Source: Rotaria sp. Silwood1
Taxonomy: Eukaryota; Rotifera; Eurotatoria; Philodinida; Philodinidae
Assembly (NCBI GenBank): GCA_905250075.1
Contig: CAJNOP010000040.1
Coordinates: 186,001 to 250,000, forward strand
Length of the DNA: 64,000 nucleotides
Reading direction: 5' to 3'
The number at the start of each line of letters is the position of its first letter. The first letter of the stretch is position 1. The notes below the pieces were generated by a model. The model was not told the origin of the DNA. It worked only from the letters and a program-made list of their open reading frames with translations, and made no database searches. Position numbers and translations under genes: made by a program. Of the stretch, positions 39,101 to 50,400 are shown in pieces.

Positions 39101-42100
39101 GGTCTTGGTTTTCGAAGGTCCTCATTCAAGTAGTTCTTCTGAAGTCTTCGAGCTAACCAATTCTGATAGAGAATTATTTCAGCTACACAAACGTTGTTGT
39201 TTATTTTTTCTGACTATTACCATCGAGAAGAAAATTTAAAATTATTGCTGGTCTCAAGTTTTATCTGTCAGTATAGTTAAAGATATATGATACTGATAGT
39301 ATTGTTGTTCTTATTAGTTTATTGTTTGAGAATAATAATTATTATTATGACTTGAAATCATATCATAATAAGACTGACTCTAATGAAGTTAAAATCAACT
39401 ATTATTTAGTTTAATAATGCTGATAGTTAAGTATATTAAATAGTTGTACAATATTATTGTTCAAAGCGATGTATTGATAGTACATGTAATAAGAATTAGT
39501 AGAATGTCGCTAGATGATATTGTTAATGGAAGTTGATATTTTGGTTTTCTAGTTTGATCATCAATTAGAGTTTTCTAATTCAAATATTTGCTTTCGAGTT
39601 AAATAACCTGTTAAATCAATCATTTTTAATGAATGATATAGTTGTTCAAGATCAATGATGGCTATTGATTCTTGTTGTAATAAAGTTTTATGAACATATG
39701 AATATTCATTCTAGGCCAAAGAAAGATAAGACAAAAACAAAAATAAAACTTTTTATTACTGATATTGATAATTTTAAATGGCTGGTATACTTCTTTTTTA
39801 TTCTAAGATAATTAAGATAACGAAAAAGCTTTTCATTCTGTTTTATATTAGCCAATAAAATTTGTACTTGAACAATCGTTAAAACAGAAGATGTTTTAGT
39901 AATATTTTCAGTCAATATTTCCTTTGATTGATCAAAATTTTGACTCGTTTTATTAATAATTTCAATGATACTATTTATAAATGACGTTGGAAACGTTTTT
40001 TGATGATGATGAATTTAATTGATCGAATAACATATTAATAATTTCTCCGTGAAAAAATAGTCAATGTCTCATTATCTGCTACATCATCAGTTTTAATTTG
40101 CAGATGAGATAAAGTGATTTTTTAATACGCCATCGCTTAGTTTTCCTATTGAACTTTTATGAGTTTCTTTAACTGAAATATCGATCATATAAGTCTCATC
40201 AAACATGCAAAGATATTCTATTTTCTTATTAACATCAATCAAATGCTTATTTGACATTTTGGCATCTTTAATACATATAGTTTATTGGTATTTTAATTAA
40301 GTTTTTCTGATGGATAAGCTTGTCTATTACTACATCGTACTTCATACAAACGATGTAATAACCAGTTTTGATAGATTATCTTCATTACTATTAACTTTTT
40401 TAGTATCCAGTTTTGATGTTTTTCTATATATTCAAGTGATACGATAAGAAAAAAAAATAGTAGTGTATAGCTGACAATATCAGCGTATATAACTTATTTA
40501 ATGATACAAGTCACTGAATAGAATATAAAAACAAGGAGAATATATATATTGAAATGAGTATTTGTAGTCAATAGAGTTGTTTACTAGCGTGAATATATAT
40601 ATATATATACAATGGAGCGAGAAATCTTAACTGTACAGTATATATGTTATCCTCATTATTATTATTACATTCAACATTATGATCATATCAAACGATATGT
40701 TTTCTTTTTTTTTCTTGAAAATACTTATCTATTATTTTTCTTCATAATTTTTATTTATTTCTGAATTTTTCTCATTATCATTCTCTGTAACCTGATTAAG
40801 TAAAGTTAATGCACATGGTATTGAACTAACTGAATGAAAATCAAGTAGTTCTTCAACAAAAACTGTTGTTGTTAATGTTTTTGTCGCAGACAATAATTGA
40901 TCATGTGGTATTTGTTCAGATTCAATTAAATCATGCGTAGTCGAAAAACTTCCATGATAATAATTATTATTATTATATTTATTATTATTCTTTGTTGCTA
41001 ATGTTGTTGTTGTTTCAATTGATTCGTTTGTTACAGTAATAGTACTTGGTCGTCGTTTTTCTTGTTCATTAATTATAGAAAATGTAGGTTGTAATGGTGT
41101 CTCAATCGGTGCAAGTATTCCTGTAACTGATCCTGCATCTAAAGCATTACGACGCATAACAAGACTTGCAATAATATTCGGTGCTGGTAATGCTGATTCG
41201 CGTTTTGGTAATAATGATCTAATAAATCTTGGAGCTTTGCGTATATTACTATGACTATTGTAAACAAATGATGATGGATCTCTTGTTAGTTGATTTTGAT
41301 ATTCGCCTTGAATAATACGTTGTATTTCAGCATTTGATACAGGTGTATAAGAAAGTGCAAGACGACCACTTTGATAAGAAAGTAATGATGTACGACGATC
41401 CGTTATTTTTTGTCGACGATAATACGCTATTTCTAGACGATATAATATTAAACGAGCGAGACCAATAAATAATAAACAAATAACAATTGGCGATACACCG
41501 ACCAGAACAGCATAAAATGTTCGACGAATACATTGACGTGAACATTGTTCCATAATATTGCATAGAAAACAGTTACTTATACAATTATCTGGTGCATCAA
41601 TCATTCGATAGAAACTGAGATTTTGTGGTATGCCTTTTCATCTGATAAAGATTTACGTAGAATGGACATTATCTTGACTTTACTAACTACGGCATGTTGC
41701 TAACGAAGTGTTGATACAAAAAAAAGAGGCAATAATAATAATAATAACAACAACAACAAGAACCAATGCATCAGAGAAAAAAAACGACAGTACAGTAGCT
41801 TGTCTGATTATCCCCACACGAATATGGACTTACGTATGTATACATGTATATAAACAGCAGGGGCGGAAAGAGAAGTAAACTATTGCATGTAATATTCTCA
41901 TCGTTTTTCCGTCTACTAAATGATGGCATTTATATTGATACAATGGGAAGCTACATATATATATATATACCATGCACGATAAGTTAAACGATTTGTGGAG
42001 TGGACTGCTGGTTAATATCATCTATTGATGGATTTGAAACAATAAGACATTGTTCTGAACATCTTACAATAGTTAATTGTTGTTTCAGACGCCAATTTGA

Positions 42101-45100
42101 ATAACATCTTGATAGTTGAATACATAGACTTAAACTAACATAAAGTAATGCAGCAATTACAAGAGGTGTAAAGCCAAGAAATAAAGTTTTTTTTAATAAT
42201 TTATCGTTATCATTATTTTCTCCTCGCAGAGGATGATTCATCTTGTCCTAAGAAAAACAAAACAAAAGATTTGTTTGTAAAAGAAATAAAGAAAAATATT
42301 GTTTTCGATTTCAGTTTCTATCATATATTCTCGTTCTCGGTTAGTATCAGGAAAAACAGAAGCGTAATGACAACAAAATGAGATTTATTCTCTCAATAAA
42401 AATATGAATATATATGTGCGTGTCTTTGTTAGTTGAAATAACAGCATCACTACTCAATCATAAGATGAACGACGTAATTCTCTTCGAGTAATAGAATTTC
42501 TAGTAGGCTTTCTATTTTTTTTCATTTATTCATTCATAAATATAAAATGCTTGTTGTTGTTATTCTGTGAAACATTGACGAGTAGGAAAGAAGAACATCT
42601 GACAAACAATCAAGTGCTACTGAGGATTCGATAAAGAATCTAAGAAAATATGTTTTCAATAATTGGTTATGAAGAGAATCGAATAAATGACATTAGTTTC
42701 TATCTATAGATTTCAATTAGACACCAAAAAAAAGAAAAGAAAAGAAGATTTTTATCAAAAATCTATTTGTCTAATGCAGTTTATATTTCAGGAAATTATA
42801 TCGATTCATTTCCGTTAATACATTCATTAATATAAACAAATATATAAACAGAAGAAAAAAAAAATGCAAAATATTTGTAGAAATTCTATCTATTATTAAT
42901 TAGAAAGAAAACAAAAACAAAAAACTAATCTTCATTCTTTTTTCTTTCGTCTGCTTAGCAATTCTTCGTCCAACATCGAAAGATTATACTGACATTGATC
43001 CAGATGAAGAAAACGGTGTGATTTCATGTATGATTGATAATAATCCAGTTAATATCGATGCTAAAACAATTTCACCATTTAAATGTGTTTTTGGTTCAGC
43101 CGGTAAATTAGAAGAAGATAATAAAATAGCTATTATTGCTATCTATGGTTGTTGGTTACCTGATCGTCGTTTAAGAGAATATCATTATATTATGGACCAA
43201 TTGTTTTAGTTAGTCAATCTGTTATTATTAGTTTTTTTTGTTTTGATCAATTTTATTTCTTTTTTTTTTTTTAGTTATGTTTATCATAAGTTAGAAAAAT
43301 TAGTAAGTAATGATTACGTACTTATTTATTTTCATGGTGCAACACCAAAACATCGAACACCAGAATTGAAATTTCTTCGTAAATATTATCAAATGATTAA
43401 TTTTCGGTATATAGAATGTCTTTCTTTTTTTCTTATATTCAATTGAATCATTGTCTTGTTTATATATTTCTTTTTTTTCGAATTAGATTACGAAAAAATC
43501 TTCGTGCTATTTATGTCGTACATCCAACACGATGGTTACGTACTGTTATTGCTCTTTCTCGTCCATTCTTTAGGTAAAAAAAAGTTATTCTCTTCTTTTG
43601 GATATTAAATATATATTATATATTTATAGCAATAAATTCTATCATAAAGTTCATTATTTATTTACAATTTCTGAACTTGAACACGAATTTCCTCATAATC
43701 CTATTTCAATTCCAATTATTATTGAACAGTAAGTTTTAATTTTATTTTTTTTTGTTCTATTGACTAAAATGAAATTTTTTACATGGAGAAGCATTTATTA
43801 TGAAGAAATTTCTCTTTCTCTAGATATAATACATCCGTACTTTGTATAGATTCTGAATAGGGAAAGATAAAGGTAGAATATTGTTGTTTGTAATTGTTCA
43901 GGAAATTCAAATTCGGTGTTGTTGATTTTATATTATTTTTTTATGTTGTCCTATTTGTTTGATTTATTGGTGTGAGTCATTATGTTTTATTTTAGATATG
44001 ATAAAACTTCTCGTACACAATAGAAACATGAATATAAATATTATTAAAATTGGTAGAGCAAAAAAAGGGAAATCATCTAACTTGTTTGTTGCATTGAATA
44101 ACAAAAATTTTAACTTTTTTTTGTTTTAATTTTAAATCTTGGTATTTTTTTTTGCTAATCAAGAGGAAGACTTCTTAACAAATTCAATATCTTTTTAATA
44201 GAAATATTCAGTTTCAATGTAACTAGGTACATTATGTAGAGTCAAATGAAGTATGAATATCCTGGAAAGAGTTCGTGTTCTTATGAAGAAACTAGCAGAA
44301 ATGATCTATTAGTTTGCTTTTATTCTAAAATAAGAGCGTCAAATATGTTGATGTAAAAGACATCCTTTTACCATAGCTGTATCTTAGGATAGGAACAACG
44401 AAAAGATCTGAAAATTTCATAATAAACTATTCTTGTTCGGATCTGTCTGTATAGAAAGTTTCAAATTGAAATTCGAAAATCACTTTATCTGAGGTAGCCA
44501 TGGCATTGAAAAAAAAAGCATATGTAAGAATGTAGTATCTCAAGAACAATAAGTTACAGGCACAAACTTTTTTCAATATATTCATAGATCATTTGGGGGT
44601 ACATAATGTACGTAGTTTCGACCCGAACACGATTTATTACATGAAGGACTTCCCTGATTGAAAAATTTCAATTATCATCAGAAACATGATGAAATTATTT
44701 TTTCATTTTTTTAATATTAAGAACATTTCTTTTCGTAATATTTATTCAGATTTGATATACGACATTCGAGAGTCAGATTTTTTCGATTTTGTTGTTAATA
44801 TCAGTATGTAAGTATAAAGTTGAAGATTTGAGAAACGAAAAGAAATGCATGCATATTGCATCCTATTCAATACTAAAAATGCTTGTCAGCTTTTTGTTTT
44901 AGTTTTGACTTTGCGGTGATATTTTTTTTTGGTTGTATTTTGTTTTTTTTTGGTTTTATCAATGTTCCATAAACTATTATTGAATTTTTTTTGTAGAACG
45001 GATTGGCTATATTCTCAAAAATATGATCGTCAAAATGCAAGTATAAAACGTTCTATTGAACGATCAGCATCACAACCATTTGGTTCAAAAGAAAGCGAAT

Positions 45101-45111
45101 CAGCTGCTTAA
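33118..45111 (+). CDS. Large acidic protein with C-terminal BCH (CRAL-TRIO-like) domain, BNIP2/caytaxin/PRUNE2 family
   Basis: Exons: 33118..34635, 35525..37156, 37351..37416, 37476..38358, 38421..38612, 42959..43208, 43275..43406, 43487..43573, 43630..43728 and 44997..45111. Phases agree throughout; 1657 residues. The first 1050 or so residues are disordered Asp/Ser/Asn-rich sequence. Residues around 1168 read DDEPWELEDN, a tryptophan-in-acid motif of the kind caytaxin and BNIP2 use to hold kinesin light chain. The BCH domain (about 1455-1627) shows YHYIMDQLF, YVLIYFHGATP, LRKNLRAIYVVHP, SRPFFS and the IPIIIEQ end, closely following BNIP2 and caytaxin. BCH domains bind small GTPases, their regulators and lipids. 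The great length recalls PRUNE2, though no DHH phosphoesterase part is seen. The 4.3-kb intron 38613..42958 hosts other features. Some exon joins may be isoform-specific. Confidence 0.85.
34636..35524. other. 889-bp intron of the BCH gene
   Basis: Intron between GTAAAT at 34636 and the ATAG acceptor at 35521-35524. No gene, repeat pair or conserved motif recognised. Confidence 0.5.
38695..39224. mobile_element. Palindromic non-autonomous element inside the BCH gene intron
   Basis: The left arm (38695-38815) and right arm (about 39105-39224) are diverged inverted copies. Both contain TTTGTGTAGCTGAAA, then CTCT.-CAG.ATTGGT.AGCTC, then an ACCTTCGAAAA or AGTCTTCGAAAA stretch. The outer edges read GATAGTAATAG and the complement of GATGGTAATAG. 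No coding capacity and no clear target duplication, so the superfamily is unknown. The arms are visibly older than those of the hAT MITE. Confidence 0.65.
39561..40257 (-). pseudogene. Decayed or unresolved reverse-strand gene within the BCH intron
   Basis: Coding-like stretches run on the reverse strand in changing frames. An ATG at 40255-40257 opens about 50 residues (MSNKHLIDVNKK) that end near 40100. A second frame gives IKTDDVADNETLTIFS, a third gives NSIIEIINKTSQNF running into an LANIKQNEKLFRYLNYL helix, and after a possible 78-bp intron (39717-39794) comes EYSYVHKTLLQQ, ending with a TGA at 39561-39563. The composition is helical, perhaps coiled coil. Three frames are required and splice sites explain only one change, so decay is more likely than splicing. 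No family was recognised. Confidence 0.35.
40732..41604 (-). CDS. Single-pass membrane protein of unknown function, nested in BCH-gene intron
   Basis: One open exon of 290 residues. A short Cys-rich N-terminus (six Cys in the first 26 residues) is followed by one strongly hydrophobic span at about 31-52 (YAVLVGVSPIVICLLFIGLA), then a basic stretch with many Arg. The remaining 220 residues are Ser/Thr/Asn-rich and should be cytosolic if the positive-inside rule holds. It lies on the opposite strand inside an intron of the BCH gene, 379 bp downstream of a second small membrane-protein frame at 41984-42241 with the same layout. Codon use is typical of the window. No family recognised; it could be lineage-specific. 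Confidence 0.6.
   Translation of the reverse strand: MIDAPDNCISNCFLCNIMEQCSRQCIRRTFYAVLVGVSPIVICLLFIGLARLILYRLEIAYYRRQKITDRRTSLLSYQSGRLALSYTPVSNAEIQRIIQGEYQNQLTRDPSSFVYNSHSNIRKAPRFIRSLLPKRESALPAPNIIASLVMRRNALDAGSVTGILAPIETPLQPTFSIINEQEKRRPSTITVTNESIETTTTLATKNNNKYNNNNYYHGSFSTTHDLIESEQIPHDQLLSATKTLTTTVFVEELLDFHSVSSIPCALTLLNQVTENDNEKNSEINKNYEEK
41984..42241 (-). CDS. Small single-pass membrane protein, nested in BCH-gene intron
   Basis: 85 residues: a charged N-terminus (MNHPLRGENNDNDKLLKK), one hydrophobic span at about 19-43 (FTPLVIAALLYVSLSLCIQL) and a 40-residue tail with two Cys. The basic-hydrophobic-Arg/Tyr order resembles the start of the protein at 40732-41604 (RRT-F/KKT-F, then SP/TP-V-I), suggesting an ancient tandem duplication or alternative 5' ends of one locus. 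Short length limits certainty. No family recognised. Confidence 0.5.
   Translation of the reverse strand: MNHPLRGENNDNDKLLKKTLFLGFTPLVIAALLYVSLSLCIQLSRCYSNWRLKQQLTIVRCSEQCLIVSNPSIDDINQQSTPQIV
43729..44996. other. 1268-bp intron of the BCH gene before its last exon
   Basis: Intron between GTAAGT at 43729 and the TTGTAG acceptor at 44996. No exon, gene or palindromic element was recognised in it. Confidence 0.5.
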
Positions 45112-47411
45112 TAACATTTATACCGGTCTTCTTGTTCTTTTTGTTCTACTTATATGTTTTCTGCTATATTTTAATTTTGTTGTGCAATAATGTGGTACTT
45201 CATTTTTGTTTTCATTTCATTTTGTATCGATTCGGAATTACAGTTTATATTGTGTAACGTCTCTAACTAAGGGAAAGATTTGTAGCAATCAACTTGTTTA
45301 TTATGTTCTAACAGTAAAAAAAAAGATGCGAAACCAAATTTTAACAATTTGAAACCAGACAGTGTGCGATTCTTCTTTTTTTTTTAAACTATGTGTGCGT
45401 CTTGTTTCTTTTTTTTTTAATTGATATATTTTGAAATATATATATACATATATAGTTTGGCATTATTTCCATATATCTAATACTGTATCAATCGATTCTT
45501 TAAGCCAATATATACATTTAATTTACTAATAATTGATACACAAAGTTGTTCTACATGTAGAAAATAATTTTATATAGATTTATCCATTGAGTCTGATTAA
45601 GGAAAATTCAAAATAGTAGCAGATATCCCCTCTGGTAAAGATGTTATTAAATATCAGATATGTAATATTCGATCAAATGGAATTTACTGCTAATAAATTA
45701 GATTTAATTGTTCTATTTGTATATCATAGTCGACATCATCTATATTTTTTATATGCTTGAGGAAGTGTTCTACATAATTCTAATAGATCAATACTGTGAT
45801 AGTGAAACATACGATTAGAATATTCATAAAATATGTGTTCTTTACTATGATTAAATGTTTCCATAGTTAATGTGTTTTAAATCAATAAATTTTAAAGTTA
45901 TTGTTCATACAAGAAAATGATCCATTTAATGAAATGTTCTCTCATTAAATGGTAAAGTTTTGAATTCATTTAATTAGAACAGTATTTGGATTAAAATACA
46001 TCAATACATATCATAGAAAAACAAACTGTATCAATATCCTCATAAATAAAACGATATTCAATGGCAGTGAAAAGTTGTAACTTTGAAACTGTAGGGAAAA
46101 TAATTTTTTACATGATACTGTTTGATCTTTAACGCTCTTACTAAAATGATAACTAAAGTCATGCAATCTTTGAAAACCAATTTATTTATCATACATAATT
46201 TTGTCGATTATTGAATAATTTACTAACTTATTCAAAATTTAACGTATGTCACATTCAGATAAAATATTTATGGCATATTTTCATCAATTGCACATATTTT
46301 TTTTTGTTTTAATAATAGAAATATCAAGCCGAACCGTACTATTCGAAACATTTTATTTGTACCAGTTACTCTATGAACATAAGACATAATTATTCCATAT
46401 TTTATAGTCATATAGAAAAGACCAAGTTATACTTTTTTTTGGTTACTCTTCCGTGATCTTGGTTATCTGAGTTCAAGGTTAGAGACCGATGAGTATGTTT
46501 TCCCTAACGATGGTAGAGAGGGACTTAATAGTAATTAGGTACATTTCCAAAGCAACTGAAGACATCAAACTTCATGTTCCTTTTCGAGAATTCCTTAGCC
46601 ATGGGAAATGACACTGAACAGTATAAACAACAAGACTTACATTGTTTGTAAAAGATCCTAGAACATTCTAAGACTTTCCTCGAATTTTGAATAGCTAGAA
46701 TATATTTGTGAATGTTCTTAATAATGCAATTGTTACGCCGATAAAAACATCTATTCAAGATGTCAAGGATAGTGGATAGTGATGAATAGACTTGCCACAG
46801 TTGTTACATGATCAACATAAAAGCATACGCTGATCAAGTCATAACTTTGAGGAATAATCACTATTATCATTTGTGAGCTTATTGAGAAATATAATATTGT
46901 ATTTAGACATGTTGTAAATATGATGGATATGTACTATTGACATCAATGTTTAGAATGATAATAATGTTAAATTAAGCAATAGAAAATATTAAAATAACAA
47001 ATCAAAACTAAAGCATCAACAACAGAAAAATTTCTGTTCAATATGTAGAAATAAATAAGTAAGATCATTTCTCTAGCGATCGATTATTCTTGGAAAACTA
47101 CTATAATCTTTTAGAGATTTTTCACTGTACGTATTAGTATAATGAGACTAGAGAATACATGTGAATATCATATTTCAGCTCCAAAGGGACTGTATCGACA
47201 AGTTTTTTTATTTGAAAAAATCTTCTTACACTTCTTCTCTTATTATTCTAATTGAACAATTTAATTAGTTTTTCACTTTCTATATCGAGTTGCTACATAA
47301 GATAGATATGAATTTATTAATTGTATTGATAATAAAACTTTAAAAAAATATATGCATATATATAGTTAATTATAAAAACAGAGATTTGTTAGTTAATATA
47401 CATTATTATAA
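45112..47411. other. intergenic region between convergent genes
   Basis: 2.3 kb of AT-rich DNA between the 3' ends of the BCH gene (+) and the DD3-3-like gene (-). Long A/T runs and TATATA microsatellites near 45438 and 47347. No gene supported. Confidence 0.5.
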
Positions 47412-50400
47412 TTAAACACGTGATAAAAACGAACGTTTTGTCTTTGATAATTCATCTTTAACTTCTGTATACCTATTTGGACTTAATTTAAAATAGACTA
47501 TTGTTGAAATAACAATAATAATTACTAATATAATAGGTATAACTATACCAGCAATCCATATTGGCTAAATAATTTTCAAACAAACAAAACAAAATCTCAA
47601 TCTTTAAAAAAATATTTATTAATAAACTTACAGTTAATGGTCTTTCAACAAATACAAATACGCCAGCTGTATCTGATTGAAATTTAAGCATACGATTATT
47701 TGTATCAAGTGTCGTAGGTAATTTTAAATAGACACCATTTCGAGGTTCAAATTGCAGAACATCAACATTTTTTTCATTATTATTAAATTCTTGAAATGGT
47801 ATTCCAAATTCAATATTAGAAGAAAAACGATGTTCATGTGGTTCAATAACATAGACATTATCAAAAAGTGTTTCTTTGGCCTATGAAACGATATTTTGAA
47901 AGAAACAAGATTTTAAAAAAAATATTGTTTTCTACATACAACTATGTTTTGTCCATTCTTTGGAAGAATTTTTGCAAGTTGATCACGAGTAAATTGAGAA
48001 AATTTTACTGAAATCGTTGTATTAGTGCTTTTCTCAGGAAATGTTAACATAGCATTTCTAAATAAAATTTTTTTTTGACAAGAAAGTTTCCTTAAGAAAA
48101 TACAGCGAGTACATCAAAATAAATATTTTTCTTGGCATTCTTTTTAGTATCTGGCTCGATTTACACTCTATGGACTTGAATTTTTGTGTACTCAAAAAGT
48201 GAGTACATTCTAGAATCGGTCAGTGTGCCCGTCCGGCCGGCCGGCCGTTAACACGATAACTTTTGAAAGGAGACTCCGATCACGATGAAATTTTCTACAC
48301 AGTTCAGTCTTAACAATATCTCGGTCGAGTTCAAAGATGAGAAGGATCGGCCGAGCCATTTCTGAGTTATTGCAAAAATACTCATTTTTTCATATGGCTT
48401 CCTATAGGAAAATCGACCTATCCCCACTTTCGTAAAACACTATTCCTATCATAGTCAACTAAAACCCCAACTATCATATACCATTCGATAGAGAATTTCA
48501 CGAGCTACAAAATGGTATATAAAACGTTAAGAAACAAGAAGGCTAGCTCACCTATTACAAAGATAAACAAAGGGAAATCGGTTCTGGTTTTGTCTGCGCT
48601 CTAATCGATCCATAAGCAGAGCTCTATCTTCTGATCATAGAGATGATAGCTCGAGGTTTTTTCGGACGGAGAACTCGAATCTGTACTTTACTGGCCTCGA
48701 AGCCTCATTGGTTGAACACTGACCAATAGAAATCAAGTTATAGGGAAAACGTCTTTCTGAGGGTAAATCAAGGCGAAGAGTCCCAATCTGAGCTGTATTC
48801 ACCCTGAAATCCTATTGGCTGAGCAGTGGCCAATAGAATTCAAGTGTTTATAGAAAAGGTGTGCCAGGTTGATTTTTATATCCACACATTGTAGGATGAC
48901 CGATTTGTGTCATTCACTTTTTGAAGTACACATAACTCTCGGATTTAAATCCGAGGTTTCCACATTTATTTCCAATAGATTCACGAAGAATGAACTCAAG
49001 AAACTTCAATATATATTAAAAGTCGTTAGCAGGGTGTGGATGGTGGGTGTGGGTGTGGGTGGAGGTAGGTGTGGGTATGGTTTTAGGTCTTGTCTTCGCC
49101 CACACTCACACCCACACCCACACCCATCCACACCCACACCCATCCACACCCACACCCACACCTACACCCACCCACACCAGTGGCGTACGCAGGGGGGGGG
49201 CCGAGGGGGCCCGGGCCCCCCCTTGAGACGAAAAAGTCCTGGAGGGGGGTACAGGAAAAAATATTTTCACGTGATAAAAAATTTTTTGTGCCATGGCCGC
49301 CCCCTCCCCTACGAAGTTGGGCCCCCCCTTGAAAAATTTCTGCGTACGCCACTGACCCACACCCACACCGACACCCATTTCTAGCGGATTAATACACGAA
49401 ACACAACTTAGTTGCTAATGCTAATCACAAAGAGATTGTTTTATTCAATCTATTTTAAGATATATCTCGTCAGTCTTCCTTTTTGCTTACTCTTCCAAAA
49501 ATGCAACATGGAAATAGTTTATACTATACTTCAATATTACTTTTGGATTGTCTTTCACAATAGCTATAACTTAAAGATATCAAGGCTGATGTCTTTGATA
49601 TTTCGCCGTCGATTGCAATAAAAAATAACTAAGGATTCAGTCTCAGAAATAAAAGCAGAACTAAACTTATTTTTTCTACATTCAACTTGTGAAAAATATC
49701 AGATTGAAGTAGTTTTTCCATAGAATTTCTAACAAGTGGAACTTTCACAACTTCAATTCAGTTTAAACGATGCTTTAGTTGTATAGGAAGAAGCAGAAGA
49801 CTTAATCATACTTTATTATGTACTGTAGTGTAAAAAATTGCTCTCAAGTTTCATATAAAAGTTGATTTGAAAGTCTATTTTTTCTTATGTGTCAAATGTT
49901 AATTTATAATTTTTCTAGTAAATTTTGTTGTAGAAAATCTTTTGTTAAGAATTGAGTGAGATACTAAAAAGACTAATGAGAGAAATATTTATTCTGATGC
50001 ACCCGTTACATTAAGACTTAAAATATTTTGTTTACTCTAATTTCATTGTATGACTATTTTGTCCAATAAGTTGATATTTATATTGAAATGGTTGTACAAT
50101 AATTCGACCTTTTTGGTCTCGATTTGAAAAATCATTATTACGAGTTGATACATAATGATAAACACCAGCTGATTCAGCAGATATTAAACGTGCTCCAAGA
50201 TCAAAATATGCCGAAGCGTTGTACAATAAAGGATCAGTATCTAAATAATATATGTTGAATAATAGTGATAAAAAATAAAAAAAATCGATGTTTTTTTACT
50301 TTGTCCTGAAGCAGCTAATTGTCGACGATCATTCAAAGGTAAATTAAGAAAATTTGTTTGATTTAATAATGCAGGCATATTAGCAATTAATAAACCAGTA

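Noticed and set aside
49083-49384. Overlapping open frames on both strands around the GT/CA tract
   Set aside because: They arise from simple repeat DNA and a GC-rich MITE that lack stop codons; composition is Thr/His/Pro or Gly/Val repeats.
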